A stretch of DNA of 6,208 bases from Chryseobacterium gleum (GTDB lineage: Bacteria; Bacteroidota; Bacteroidia; Flavobacteriales_D; Crocinitomicaceae), in assembly GCA_945877005.1 (NCBI GenBank), contig CAMCQL010000119.1:1-6208 (forward strand), read 5' to 3'. A model generated the notes under the pieces. It made no database searches and was not told the DNA's origin. It saw nothing but the letters and a program-made list of their open reading frames with translations. A program made the translations under genes and the position numbers. Positions 1 through 6,208 of the stretch are shown here, piece by piece. Every line of letters starts with the position of its first letter. The first letter of the stretch is position 1.

Positions 1-1
1 A

Positions 2-616
2 AAACATCAGTTAGCAAATGGTATTACGGATGCTTTCACACATGTATTGGAACAATATATGACGTATCCTACACATGCGTTACTACAAGACAGATTTGCA
101 GAAAGTATACTAAGCACCTTAATTGAAACCGCTCCTATCCTAATTGAAAACCCTTATTATCATGAAGCTGCAAGTAACTTCATGTGGTCATGTACGATGG
201 CGTTGAATGGTTTGATTCAAAAAGGAGTACCAACAGATTGGGCCATACATGCTATGGGGCATGAATTAACCGTATTCTTTGGAATTGATCACGCACGCAC
301 ACTTGCAATCATTGCACCAAGTCACTACAGATACAATTTTGAAGCAAAAAAAGAAAAGTTAGCACAATGTGCCAAACGTGTATTCAATATTTCATCAGGT
401 AGTACCGAAGAAAAAGCAAACATGTGCATTGAACGAATCGAATCGTTTTTCCATACATTAGGAATCTCAACAAAACTATCTGAATACACTACTGAATACA
501 TTGGTACCGCAGAAAAAATTCAAGAACGATTCACTGAAAGAGGATTACTTGCAATTGGGGAACACAAAAATATTACCCCTGCAGATGTTAGAAATATAGT
601 AGCAATGTCTTATTGA
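2..616 (+). CDS. Iron-containing alcohol dehydrogenase (YqhD/BdhA-like), C-terminal part; 5' end outside window
   Basis: This is the last 204 codons of an NAD(P)H-dependent alcohol/aldehyde oxidoreductase of the iron-containing (group III) family, normally about 385-390 residues, so roughly the N-terminal half with the nucleotide-binding fold is missing. The frame is open from base 2 and reads NGITDAFTHVLEQYMTYP, closely matching the corresponding stretch of E. coli YqhD. The four metal ligands known in YqhD are all present: Asp in DAFTH (bases 29-31), His four residues later (41-43), His in AIHAMGHEL (248-250) and His in GIDHARTLA (290-292). The fragment is therefore the all-helical metal-binding catalytic domain and looks intact. 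Cytosolic enzymes of this family reduce aldehydes to alcohols, often in aldehyde detoxification; the substrate here cannot be read. A TTG at base 47 is internal and not the start. The gene ends with TGA just before a shared terminator and is convergent with the next gene. Confidence 0.93.
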   Translation, partial: KHQLANGITDAFTHVLEQYMTYPTHALLQDRFAESILSTLIETAPILIENPYYHEAASNFMWSCTMALNGLIQKGVPTDWAIHAMGHELTVFFGIDHARTLAIIAPSHYRYNFEAKKEKLAQCAKRVFNISSGSTEEKANMCIERIESFFHTLGISTKLSEYTTEYIGTAEKIQERFTERGLLAIGEHKNITPADVRNIVAMSY

Positions 617-641
617 TAAAAAACATTTGCAAAACTAAAAG

Positions 642-676
642 ACAGGTGTTATGATTTTATTCATAACACTGTTTTT
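642..676. terminator. Bidirectional intrinsic terminator between convergent genes
   Basis: The arms GTGTTATGA (646-654) and TCATAACAC (661-669) are a perfect 9-bp inverted repeat around a 6-base loop. Three further pairs (ACA 642-644 with TGT 670-672) form if one G is bulged. On the plus strand the stem runs into five T (672-676); on the minus strand it is followed by CTTTTAGTTTT, so it can end transcription from both sides. The stop codon of the minus-strand gene (661-663) lies inside the right arm, so that gene has essentially no separate 3' untranslated region before the hairpin. Confidence 0.8.
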
Positions 677-3600
677 CGCTTTTGAAACAGCCCTACATTA
701 GGGTTAAATAACGAAAGTAAACTTACTACAAAAAAAGGAAGCAAGACTGCCCTGTAACGAACAATTCCTCCGATAATTGGTACAACTTCACCAATTAAGA
801 CCGCAAATAGAAACACGAAAATCATAGAAAAACAAATTGCCTTTAGATTCTTCAATGATGGTTTTTGGAAAGCAAAAAGAACAAGAATTAAAAGTAGAAT
901 CAAACAACAATTTTCAAAAAAAGCGAAGAATAAACCAAAATTATACACTTTTAAAGGAAGTGGTTCAATAAATACATTCCACAAAGCTACAGGTATATTT
1001 GCTATTAAAACCTCGTACGAATTGTTAATATCCGGAATCATCAGTCGACTATTCGCATGCATTTCAATGGCTACATTCTTTAAATCGGTTTGTAAGTAGG
1101 TCAATTCTGAAAGCAAGTCAAGTCCAATAAATTCGGGAAGTATACAAAACACCCCCAAAACATAACAAACTAAAACAGCTGAAAAAACAAGCAATACATA
1201 CCGTCTTTTAACAATTAACTGAACACTAAGTAATCCAATAATTGCTGGTAAAAGTGCAAATAAGATGTAATTTTTAACCAAATACACGATAAACAAACAG
1301 CAACAAGAAAACAATAATGAGATAGAATAATTACGCAATTTACCTTTCCAATTCCACAATAAATAAAGTCCCATACCAATCAAAAAAACAAATAAACTAT
1401 CTCTCATAATTCCTGAAGACCAAAAAATAAATGACGGTGTTAGAAAAAACGCAAGTATCAACTTCCATTCACAAATTTCAAAAATCGATTTGCAAAATCG
1501 ATACATTCCAATAGAACCAATAAATGAAAGTGTAATAAACACCAATGAATGAACGATGTAGCTACCACCGGATACTATCATCAATAATGCATTCATTCTT
1601 ATTAATAATTGATTGGCAGAAAATATAGAAAAATCACTACGTTTAAATAAGACATCATGTTCTAATAATATATCTTGAATCTGAGTAATGTCATTGATTT
1701 GACCAAAACATATTTTAAAAAAACTAAAAGTATCTACCCCAAATAAATGATCATATAAAAGTTTAGCGAAATCATAATTTTTAAACACATCCGCAACTTC
1801 TCTATTTAAATAATACCAATTATAAGTCGCATACAACGCAAATCCTGCAACAAGTCTCACTAAAAAAAGCAAGATAATTTTACGAGAAGTCCAATTTGTA
1901 GCCTTAACAAAAGGTAATTTCAATAGCATCCACAAAATCAAGATCAGAACACTACTACCCTTCAGTATTTCAATCCAAATAGAGTTAGATTGATACTTTT
2001 CATTTCCAGTAATATCAGTAACTGAATCATTATTTAATTTGGATATATCAACTCCTGGCACCCAATAATGTCGATTGTAAGGATATGCTCCTACATCTGA
2101 ATTCAAACCATTTGAACTATTCTTTAAGCCCTTTCCTCTAATCAAAGGGTCATTGTAACAATCAAACCTTCGCATTCGAGGATTTACTAAAGTTTTATAA
2201 ATATTGGTTTGAATCACATTCGAATCTATTTTAGTACCGTAAAATGGATTCCACAAATAAGAAGTCCTGTCACTATCTGTTAAATTATTGTATGTATGCA
2301 CATTAATTAAAGGAGTAGTAAGTGGCCAACAACCCATATTGAACTGATTTTTTATGATCGTATTGTTCCAAACCTTTACGTTTTTAGAAGGTGTATTGAC
2401 GTTTATTCCGACAAAACAATTCCACACAACATTATGATGTACATTGTAATTTGCATTGCCATTGTCCAAATAAATTCCTGGACCAAAATAGGGTGCTAAA
2501 TTATCATGGACCCAATTACAGGCAATTTCAGTGCCTTCACCATCTGAATCGTAGCAATAAAAAAGACCCAAATCATCGTTTAATAATCCACCTAAATAAA
2601 CTTCATTGTAAATAAATCGACTCCGAATCAATTTACGAAAGGATATTACACTGCGAGCAGCCCTACAAAAAGTGGAATTTTTAACTAAATGTTCTGAACC
2701 TGTAATGTTAATTGGAGCACAATCTATTCCCATCCAATCACAATCGCGCACGAATACATTTTCAAAAACATTCCGAGTTCCCCAAACTGTTAATCCATCT
2801 CCCCAATTTTTTCCAAAATAGCAATTCACCAATTTATTGTCGGATCCTGAAATCTCGCAACCATTCCCACTCCATGTGACTGGATCCAAATACCCTTCGT
2901 TGGTGGGTGAAAAACGATCGAAACCTTGTTCAAACTTGAAAAATGGTACACCATATTCACAACTGCTATTCTTCAAAATACAATTTCGAGAATTTATTAA
3001 AGAAATGGTCCCTCCTATCACTTGAATACCATCTACCTCAATAAAAGATTTATTGCTTAATACCAATGATTTTTTTGAAGTACGAATCCTGACATAGCGC
3101 TCAAAATGAACTTTCTTCGGAGGCCAAAAATATAAGTATCCGTCCGAATAAAACCACTCACCAGGTGTATCTAAAAAAGCCAATTTCCCTACCAAAAAAC
3201 CTCGCCCTTTACCTAAATAACCACTTTCATATTGCTTCCCCCAATACCATGCATTATTCTCTAAAGATAAATTCTCTCCAACCTGAGCTTTAACTTTTCC
3301 ATTTAAAGCAACTAAACCTCTCCCACACACACCAACAAAGTGAGCACCTTTTAAGGATTTTAAGTTCTTTACACCTTCAAAAACAACTGATTTATCTGGC
3401 TTTGCAAACACTTTACCCCATGAACTTGCTCGAATATCCCCTTCCTTAACAGAAGGAAAGCTAGCTTGCATCAAAGATTTTTGATGAAAGAGTAATTGAA
3501 TGACTGAATCTTTTACTTTTACGCGAAAAATCGAACCTTTATAACGTTTCCAATTAAAAGGAGCTTTTCTAGGTAAAACAACTACTTGTTCGTTTTGGAA

Positions 3601-3864
3601 ATTTTTAAGTACAATTTTATTTCCTTTTGTACCAGAGTTTTTAAAAACAATTACCTCTTCATACTTGCCCCCTCGGACAAAACAAGTATCACCGGGCTTT
3701 AACTTGCTAACCGCAAAATTTATACTATTAAATGGAGAATCAATGGTGCCCTTTGCATTCTTTTTTCCATTCGTAGCCACATAATAGGTTTTCGAATGAA
3801 CAACTACTGAAAGATTGATAAATAGAAAAACTAAAAAATAAATCAGCTTATTCTTTGGAATCAT
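661..3864 (-). CDS. Secreted right-handed beta-helix domain fused to a polytopic membrane domain (1067 aa)
   Basis: Residues 1-24 are a signal peptide or anchor (MIPKNK, then a long hydrophobic run ending VVHS). Residues 26-70 (TYYVATNGKKNAKGTIDSPF, then AVSKLKPGDTCFVRGGKYEE) are the typical opening of DUF1565/PbH1-type right-handed parallel beta-helix proteins. Asn/Gly-rich rungs with NCYF, NVFVRDC and VWNNTI steps continue to about 580, and SDVGAYPY (589-596) resembles the usual C-terminal end of such proteins. After a polar linker (600-630) comes a second, membrane half with about 10-12 hydrophobic segments (roughly 634-651, 662-682, 756-788, 802-837, 847-909, 951-967, 974-1053) and a soluble loop at 684-755. 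The motifs FLTPSFIFWSSGIMRDS (807-823) and IVRYRAVLLPFF (1034-1045) resemble GT-C or polysaccharide-polymerase-like membrane proteins; this is a pattern match, not a proven assignment. The beta-helix should be periplasmic and has 14 cysteines, many for an exported protein. No catalytic residues can be assigned. The start overlaps the upstream gene by 17 bases, with GGAGAG immediately before ATG. Confidence 0.85.
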   Translation of the reverse strand: MIPKNKLIYFLVFLFINLSVVVHSKTYYVATNGKKNAKGTIDSPFNSINFAVSKLKPGDTCFVRGGKYEEVIVFKNSGTKGNKIVLKNFQNEQVVVLPRKAPFNWKRYKGSIFRVKVKDSVIQLLFHQKSLMQASFPSVKEGDIRASSWGKVFAKPDKSVVFEGVKNLKSLKGAHFVGVCGRGLVALNGKVKAQVGENLSLENNAWYWGKQYESGYLGKGRGFLVGKLAFLDTPGEWFYSDGYLYFWPPKKVHFERYVRIRTSKKSLVLSNKSFIEVDGIQVIGGTISLINSRNCILKNSSCEYGVPFFKFEQGFDRFSPTNEGYLDPVTWSGNGCEISGSDNKLVNCYFGKNWGDGLTVWGTRNVFENVFVRDCDWMGIDCAPINITGSEHLVKNSTFCRAARSVISFRKLIRSRFIYNEVYLGGLLNDDLGLFYCYDSDGEGTEIACNWVHDNLAPYFGPGIYLDNGNANYNVHHNVVWNCFVGINVNTPSKNVKVWNNTIIKNQFNMGCWPLTTPLINVHTYNNLTDSDRTSYLWNPFYGTKIDSNVIQTNIYKTLVNPRMRRFDCYNDPLIRGKGLKNSSNGLNSDVGAYPYNRHYWVPGVDISKLNNDSVTDITGNEKYQSNSIWIEILKGSSVLILILWMLLKLPFVKATNWTSRKIILLFLVRLVAGFALYATYNWYYLNREVADVFKNYDFAKLLYDHLFGVDTFSFFKICFGQINDITQIQDILLEHDVLFKRSDFSIFSANQLLIRMNALLMIVSGGSYIVHSLVFITLSFIGSIGMYRFCKSIFEICEWKLILAFFLTPSFIFWSSGIMRDSLFVFLIGMGLYLLWNWKGKLRNYSISLLFSCCCLFIVYLVKNYILFALLPAIIGLLSVQLIVKRRYVLLVFSAVLVCYVLGVFCILPEFIGLDLLSELTYLQTDLKNVAIEMHANSRLMIPDINNSYEVLIANIPVALWNVFIEPLPLKVYNFGLFFAFFENCCLILLLILVLFAFQKPSLKNLKAICFSMIFVFLFAVLIGEVVPIIGGIVRYRAVLLPFFVVSLLSLFNPNVGLFQKRKTVL

Positions 3865-4075
3865 ACTCTCCGTTTAATGCATACCAACCAAATAAAAACA
3901 ACCCGCCTACAATAAGTGGTAGTAAAACAAAAAGAATAATACATCCGAAAACTAAATCATCACTCCCTTTTGGTGAAACAATTTTTGGATAACCAAAATT
4001 TACAACTCCAAAATAAGCACATAATCCTGCTAGAACTATCCAAAAAACACCTAATATCTTTCTCAAATTACGCAT
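3848..4075 (-). CDS. Small two-helix membrane protein, probable accessory partner of the MFS transporter
   Basis: This 75-residue protein has a basic start (MRNLRK), one hydrophobic helix at about 8-28, a polar loop (29-40, PKIVSPKGSDD) and a second helix at about 42-66, then a short charged tail ending GEYDSKE. It resembles the small membrane proteins encoded directly after MHS-type transporters in Bacteroidota (recalled as DUF6814, with an ending close to YALKGEYD); the name is from memory and needs a profile search. Its ATG overlaps the last 8 bases of the transporter gene (shared ATGCGTAA), and its own end overlaps the start of the beta-helix/membrane gene by 17 bases, so it probably depends on translational coupling. 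An accessory or stabilising role for the transporter is inferred from position only. Confidence 0.82.
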   Translation of the reverse strand: MRNLRKILGVFWIVLAGLCAYFGVVNFGYPKIVSPKGSDDLVFGCIILFVLLPLIVGGLFLFGWYALNGEYDSKE

Positions 4076-5621
4076 GACTCTTAGTTTTATTGTTTGTTTT
4101 TATATAGATGAGTCCAATTACAAAACATACCGATGCAACCCCGATAGGATACCACAACCCTTCTAAATAAGGTGATTCATACGGCTGTGCAAGGTTGTTT
4201 TTTACTGCTAAATTATTAGCATCATTCGCTTTAGATGCCAAATAAGTTGCCACAGCTGGAAGTAATCCACCAAAAACTCCATTTCCTATATGGTAAGGCA
4301 ACGACATTGAAGTGTAACGAATATGAATAGGAAATAATTCCACTAAAAAAGCTGCGATTGGACCATAGACCATGGTAACAAATAACACTTGAATAAATAC
4401 CAATCCAACCAATATCCACCAATCAGCATCAGAAATTTTAATTGTGGTTTTTATTTCCTCTTTAATTAGTTGATTATCTTTTGACAAAAGAACTTTTTTT
4501 ACCTCCGTCTTCTTTGCTCCGTCTTCGTAGGCAAAGTGATTTGTATACAATAATTCTGTTTGTTTCGTTTTGGCGTTCAATTTATTGGTTACTTGTCCAG
4601 TGCGCAGACTTGCATTTTCAGTTTTATTTTTAACAGCTACGGTTTGGTACATTTTTTCATAAATCGGTCTGTAACATAAAACTGCCAACAACATTCCCGT
4701 TAACATAATTTTTTTTCTTCCGATACGATCAGACAAAGCTCCAAAAACAAGAAAAAAGGGAGTGCCCAGTAATAAAGCAGTTGCGATTAACATATCAGAC
4801 TGCATCTTATCAACCATACAAATTTTCTCTATGAAACTCATCGCATAAAATTGTCCCGTATACCAAACAACTCCTTGTCCCATTGTTGCTCCGAACAAAG
4901 CCAATAAAACATATTTGAAATTTTCCTTCTTTCCAAAACTTTCTTTCAATGGATTTTTAGCAATTTTACCTTCCTCCTTCACTTTTTGAAACAAAGGAGA
5001 CTCATCCATATTTTTTCGTATCACATAAGAGATGAATACCATAGCAATTGAAACCCAAAAAGGAATTCTCCATCCCCAACTATTGAATGCCTCTTCACTT
5101 ATTGCCATACGTGTTCCCATTATCACTAATAGAGAAACAAATAAACCAACAGTGGCAGTCGTTTGAATCCAAGAAGTCCAATATCCACGACGATTTTCAG
5201 GAGCGTGCTCAGCGACATAAGTTGCAGCACCACCGTATTCTCCTCCCAATGCTAAACCTTGTAACAACCTCAACAACAATACAGCCAATGGCGCAAAAAA
5301 ACCAATTGTTTCGTAAGAAGGAATACAACCAATTAAAAATGTAGCTCCTCCCATCAACAACAAGGTCATCATAAAAGTGTATTTACGCCCAATCAAATCG
5401 CCCAATCTCCCAAAAAACAAAGCGCCGAATGGTCTCACAACAAACCCTGCAGCAAAAGTTGCAAGCGTCGCTAAAAAAGCAGCGGTTGGATTATCCGGAG
5501 GGAAAAATTTTGTTGAAATAATGGTTGCTAAACTACCAAAAATATAAAAATCATACCATTCAATGAGTGTTCCTACAGAGGATGCACCTATAATTTTCCA
5601 AAGTCCTTTTGATTCTTTCAT
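4068..5621 (-). CDS. MFS transporter, metabolite:H+ symporter (MHS) type
   Basis: This 517-residue, 12-helix inner-membrane transporter belongs to the MHS branch of the major facilitator superfamily, which includes ProP, KgtP and ShiA and uses the proton gradient to import small metabolites. The branch signature EWYDFYIFG is at 21-29. The MFS loop motif appears twice, as GRLGDLIGRK (71-80) and GALSDRIGRKK (294-304). The stretch LRLLQGLALGGEYGGAATYVAEHAPENRRG (from 117) is typical of the branch. A hydrophilic, Lys/Thr-rich insert of about 75-80 residues (320-397) separates the helix after the second motif from WWILVGLVFIQVLFVTMVYGPIAAFLVELFP; comparable long loops occur in some uncharacterised MHS members. 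I chose the ATG at 5621 because MKESKGLWKIIGASSVGT matches where the family normally starts. The in-frame ATG at 5675 would add 18 unlikely residues encoded partly inside a perfect hairpin. The substrate cannot be read. No convincing TAnnTTTG promoter lies upstream. Confidence 0.92.
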   Translation of the reverse strand: MKESKGLWKIIGASSVGTLIEWYDFYIFGSLATIISTKFFPPDNPTAAFLATLATFAAGFVVRPFGALFFGRLGDLIGRKYTFMMTLLLMGGATFLIGCIPSYETIGFFAPLAVLLLRLLQGLALGGEYGGAATYVAEHAPENRRGYWTSWIQTTATVGLFVSLLVIMGTRMAISEEAFNSWGWRIPFWVSIAMVFISYVIRKNMDESPLFQKVKEEGKIAKNPLKESFGKKENFKYVLLALFGATMGQGVVWYTGQFYAMSFIEKICMVDKMQSDMLIATALLLGTPFFLVFGALSDRIGRKKIMLTGMLLAVLCYRPIYEKMYQTVAVKNKTENASLRTGQVTNKLNAKTKQTELLYTNHFAYEDGAKKTEVKKVLLSKDNQLIKEEIKTTIKISDADWWILVGLVFIQVLFVTMVYGPIAAFLVELFPIHIRYTSMSLPYHIGNGVFGGLLPAVATYLASKANDANNLAVKNNLAQPYESPYLEGLWYPIGVASVCFVIGLIYIKTNNKTKSHA

Positions 5622-5658
5622 AGTTTTACAATCTTTAAAAGCTTCACCTAAAACACAA

Positions 5659-5712
5659 TCACTAAGAAACAGCATTTGAAAAGTAAACCTTTCAAATGCT
5701 GTTTCTTAGTGA
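5659..5712. repeat. Perfect 23-bp inverted repeat upstream of the MFS gene
   Basis: Arms 5659-5681 and 5690-5712 are exact reverse complements (inner part CAGCATTTGAAA / TTTCAAATGCTG) around an 8-base loop, AGTAAACC. In the minus-strand transcript the hairpin would sit 37 bases before the chosen MFS start. No clean T-run follows on either strand (minus strand continues TTGTGTTTTAGG), so it is not a standard intrinsic terminator. It could be an attenuator, an mRNA-stability hairpin, an operator or a remnant of an inserted palindrome. Confidence 0.75.
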
Positions 5713-5741
5713 ATTTAATAGTTATAATTTCTAATTTAATT

Positions 5742-5779
5742 AAAAAAAAGCGATTAAGTAAAAAATACCTAATCGCTTT
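5742..5779 (-). terminator. Intrinsic terminator of the 85-residue hypothetical gene
   Basis: Read on the minus strand, AAAGCGATTAGGTA (5779-5766) pairs with TACTTAATCGCTTT (5760-5747) over 14 positions with a single G-U pair and a loop of five U. The descending arm runs directly into a U-tract of eight (5749-5742). On the plus strand the G-U becomes an A-C mismatch and no T-run follows, so the element is directional and serves the gene at 5845-6102, whose stop codon is about 65 bases upstream. Confidence 0.85.
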
Positions 5780-5844
5780 AAATGTAGTTTTCAAAAGAAT
5801 TAACTATTCAGTATACTCCGAATCGTCGCCTCTTTTTAATTCAA

Positions 5845-6102
5845 TTACATCAAATCATTCAATTTGTGAATGTATTCAACAGCTGCATCTTCAACTTCAG
5901 TTTTAATTGCAGGGAAATCTTTAGTAGTTTTTGCAAGATGAATTTTAGCTGTTAACTCATTTCTAAAATGTATTACTTCTTCTATCAATTCATTGGTAGC
6001 TTGAGTTTTAGTTTCATTGTACAATTGTACGCTGAAACATTCCTCTACTACCTCAAAAACCATTTTATTTAAATCTTTTTTAAATTTTCTTTTACTTGCC
6101 AT
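5845..6102 (-). CDS. Conserved-looking hypothetical protein, 85 aa, helical and soluble
   Basis: The protein begins MASKRKFKKDLNKMVFEVVEECF and continues with amphipathic, Glu/Lys-rich stretches (NELIEEVIHFRNELTAKIH at about 37-55; EVEDAAVEYIHKLNDLM at the end). It has no signal peptide, membrane segment or metal-binding motif, and is predicted to be a small cytosolic helical bundle. The KRKFKKDLN...EVVEECF opening resembles a small Bacteroidota family of unknown function; this is recalled, not searched. It has its own promoter (6126-6160) and its own terminator (5742-5779), so it is a single-gene transcription unit. The start is supported by the promoter placement, which gives a leader of about 15-20 bases. 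No function is proposed. Confidence 0.85.
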   Translation of the reverse strand: MASKRKFKKDLNKMVFEVVEECFSVQLYNETKTQATNELIEEVIHFRNELTAKIHLAKTTKDFPAIKTEVEDAAVEYIHKLNDLM

Positions 6103-6125
6103 TATTTAATAATTAATTGTTTCAA

Positions 6126-6160
6126 CAAATATAGGGCAAAACAAAATCTAAAAAAACAAA
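6126..6160 (-). promoter_or_regulatory. Bacteroidota-type promoter for the 85-residue hypothetical gene
   Basis: On the minus strand there is a perfect -7 element TATATTTG (6133-6126, consensus TAnnTTTG) and a -33 element TTTG (6160-6157) separated by 23 bases, at the upper end of the spacing known for Flavobacterium and Bacteroides primary-sigma promoters. Transcription should start near 6119, giving a short A/T-rich leader before the ATG at 6102. The spacer is T-rich and contains other TTTG copies, so the -33 choice is less certain than the -7. Confidence 0.65.
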
Positions 6161-6165
6161 ACTTG

Positions 6166-6207
6166 TTATTTATTCAGAACAAATTCAATAAAATCATTGA
6201 TGATTTT
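6166..6207 (-). CDS. Possible C-terminal end of a further minus-strand gene (partial)
   Basis: From the right edge the minus strand reads KIINDFIEFVLNK followed by TAA (6168-6166). The mix of hydrophobic and charged residues looks like a helical protein end, and a same-strand gene here would leave 63 bases for the promoter of the next gene. Thirteen codons are too few to name a family, and another frame is also open for ten codons, so this is tentative. Confidence 0.3.
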   Translation of the reverse strand, partial: KIINDFIEFVLNK

Positions 6208-6208
6208 A

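Noticed and set aside
2837..3025. Open plus-strand frame of 62 codons
   Set aside because: It lies wholly inside the well-supported minus-strand beta-helix coding region and its product has no family-like features.
4231..4422. Open minus-strand frame of 63 codons
   Set aside because: Out-of-frame shadow within the MFS transporter; the transporter frame carries clear family motifs across the same bases.
5087..5344. Open plus-strand frame of 85 codons
   Set aside because: Antisense shadow of the conserved first half of the MFS transporter, with a low-complexity Gln/His-rich product.
5622..5675. Eighteen-codon N-terminal extension of the MFS transporter
   Set aside because: The extra residues (MLFLSDCVLGEAF...) are not typical of the family and their first codon falls inside the perfect hairpin; the ATG at 5621 fits the family start.
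5676..5745. Possible promoter for the MFS operon (CATTTG, TACTTTTC)
   Set aside because: No pair matches TTTG and TAnnTTTG at a 17-23 base spacing; the matches are partial and mostly lie within the hairpin.
5676..5906. Open plus-strand frame of 76 codons
   Set aside because: It runs through the hairpin and the terminator and into the end of the 85-residue gene on the opposite strand; no promoter or family resemblance.
6189..6208. 8-bp palindrome TAAAATCA/TGATTTTA with a 4-base loop at the right edge
   Set aside because: It is very AT-rich, has no visible T-run before the window ends, and may lie within coding sequence, so it is not called as a terminator.

Overview
The window reads as a piece of a Bacteroidota genome, most likely from the Flavobacteriales. 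The DNA is AT-rich. One promoter fits the Bacteroidota -33/-7 pattern (TTTG, then TAnnTTTG). The 85-residue protein at the right and the small membrane protein paired with an MFS transporter look like Bacteroidota families. Placement below order level is not possible from this sequence alone.

Layout from left to right: (1) positions 2-616, plus strand, hold the C-terminal half of a YqhD/BdhA-type iron-containing alcohol dehydrogenase. (2) A strong hairpin at 642-672 separates it from a convergent minus-strand gene block and appears to end transcription from both sides. (3) Three minus-strand genes overlap head to tail: an MHS-type MFS transporter (4068-5621), a 75-residue two-helix membrane protein (3848-4075) and a 1067-residue protein (661-3864). 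The last joins a complete secreted right-handed beta-helix domain to a polytopic membrane domain. (4) The 223-base interval 5622-5844 has no gene but carries a perfect 23-bp hairpin just upstream of the MFS start and a clear intrinsic terminator for the next gene. (5) An 85-residue conserved-looking hypothetical protein lies on the minus strand (5845-6102), with its own promoter at 6126-6160. (6) The right edge may hold the last 13 codons of another minus-strand gene.

The three overlapping genes probably share one mRNA, with the transporter first. The transporter and the small protein look like a matched pair, the small one perhaps an accessory subunit. The third gene is the most unusual item. 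Its beta-helix half resembles secreted carbohydrate-acting or carbohydrate-binding beta-helix proteins. Its membrane half resembles bacterial GT-C or polysaccharide-polymerase-like membrane proteins. A role in making or modifying a surface glycan is a reasonable guess but not proven. No mobile element, CRISPR array, tRNA or rRNA was seen.
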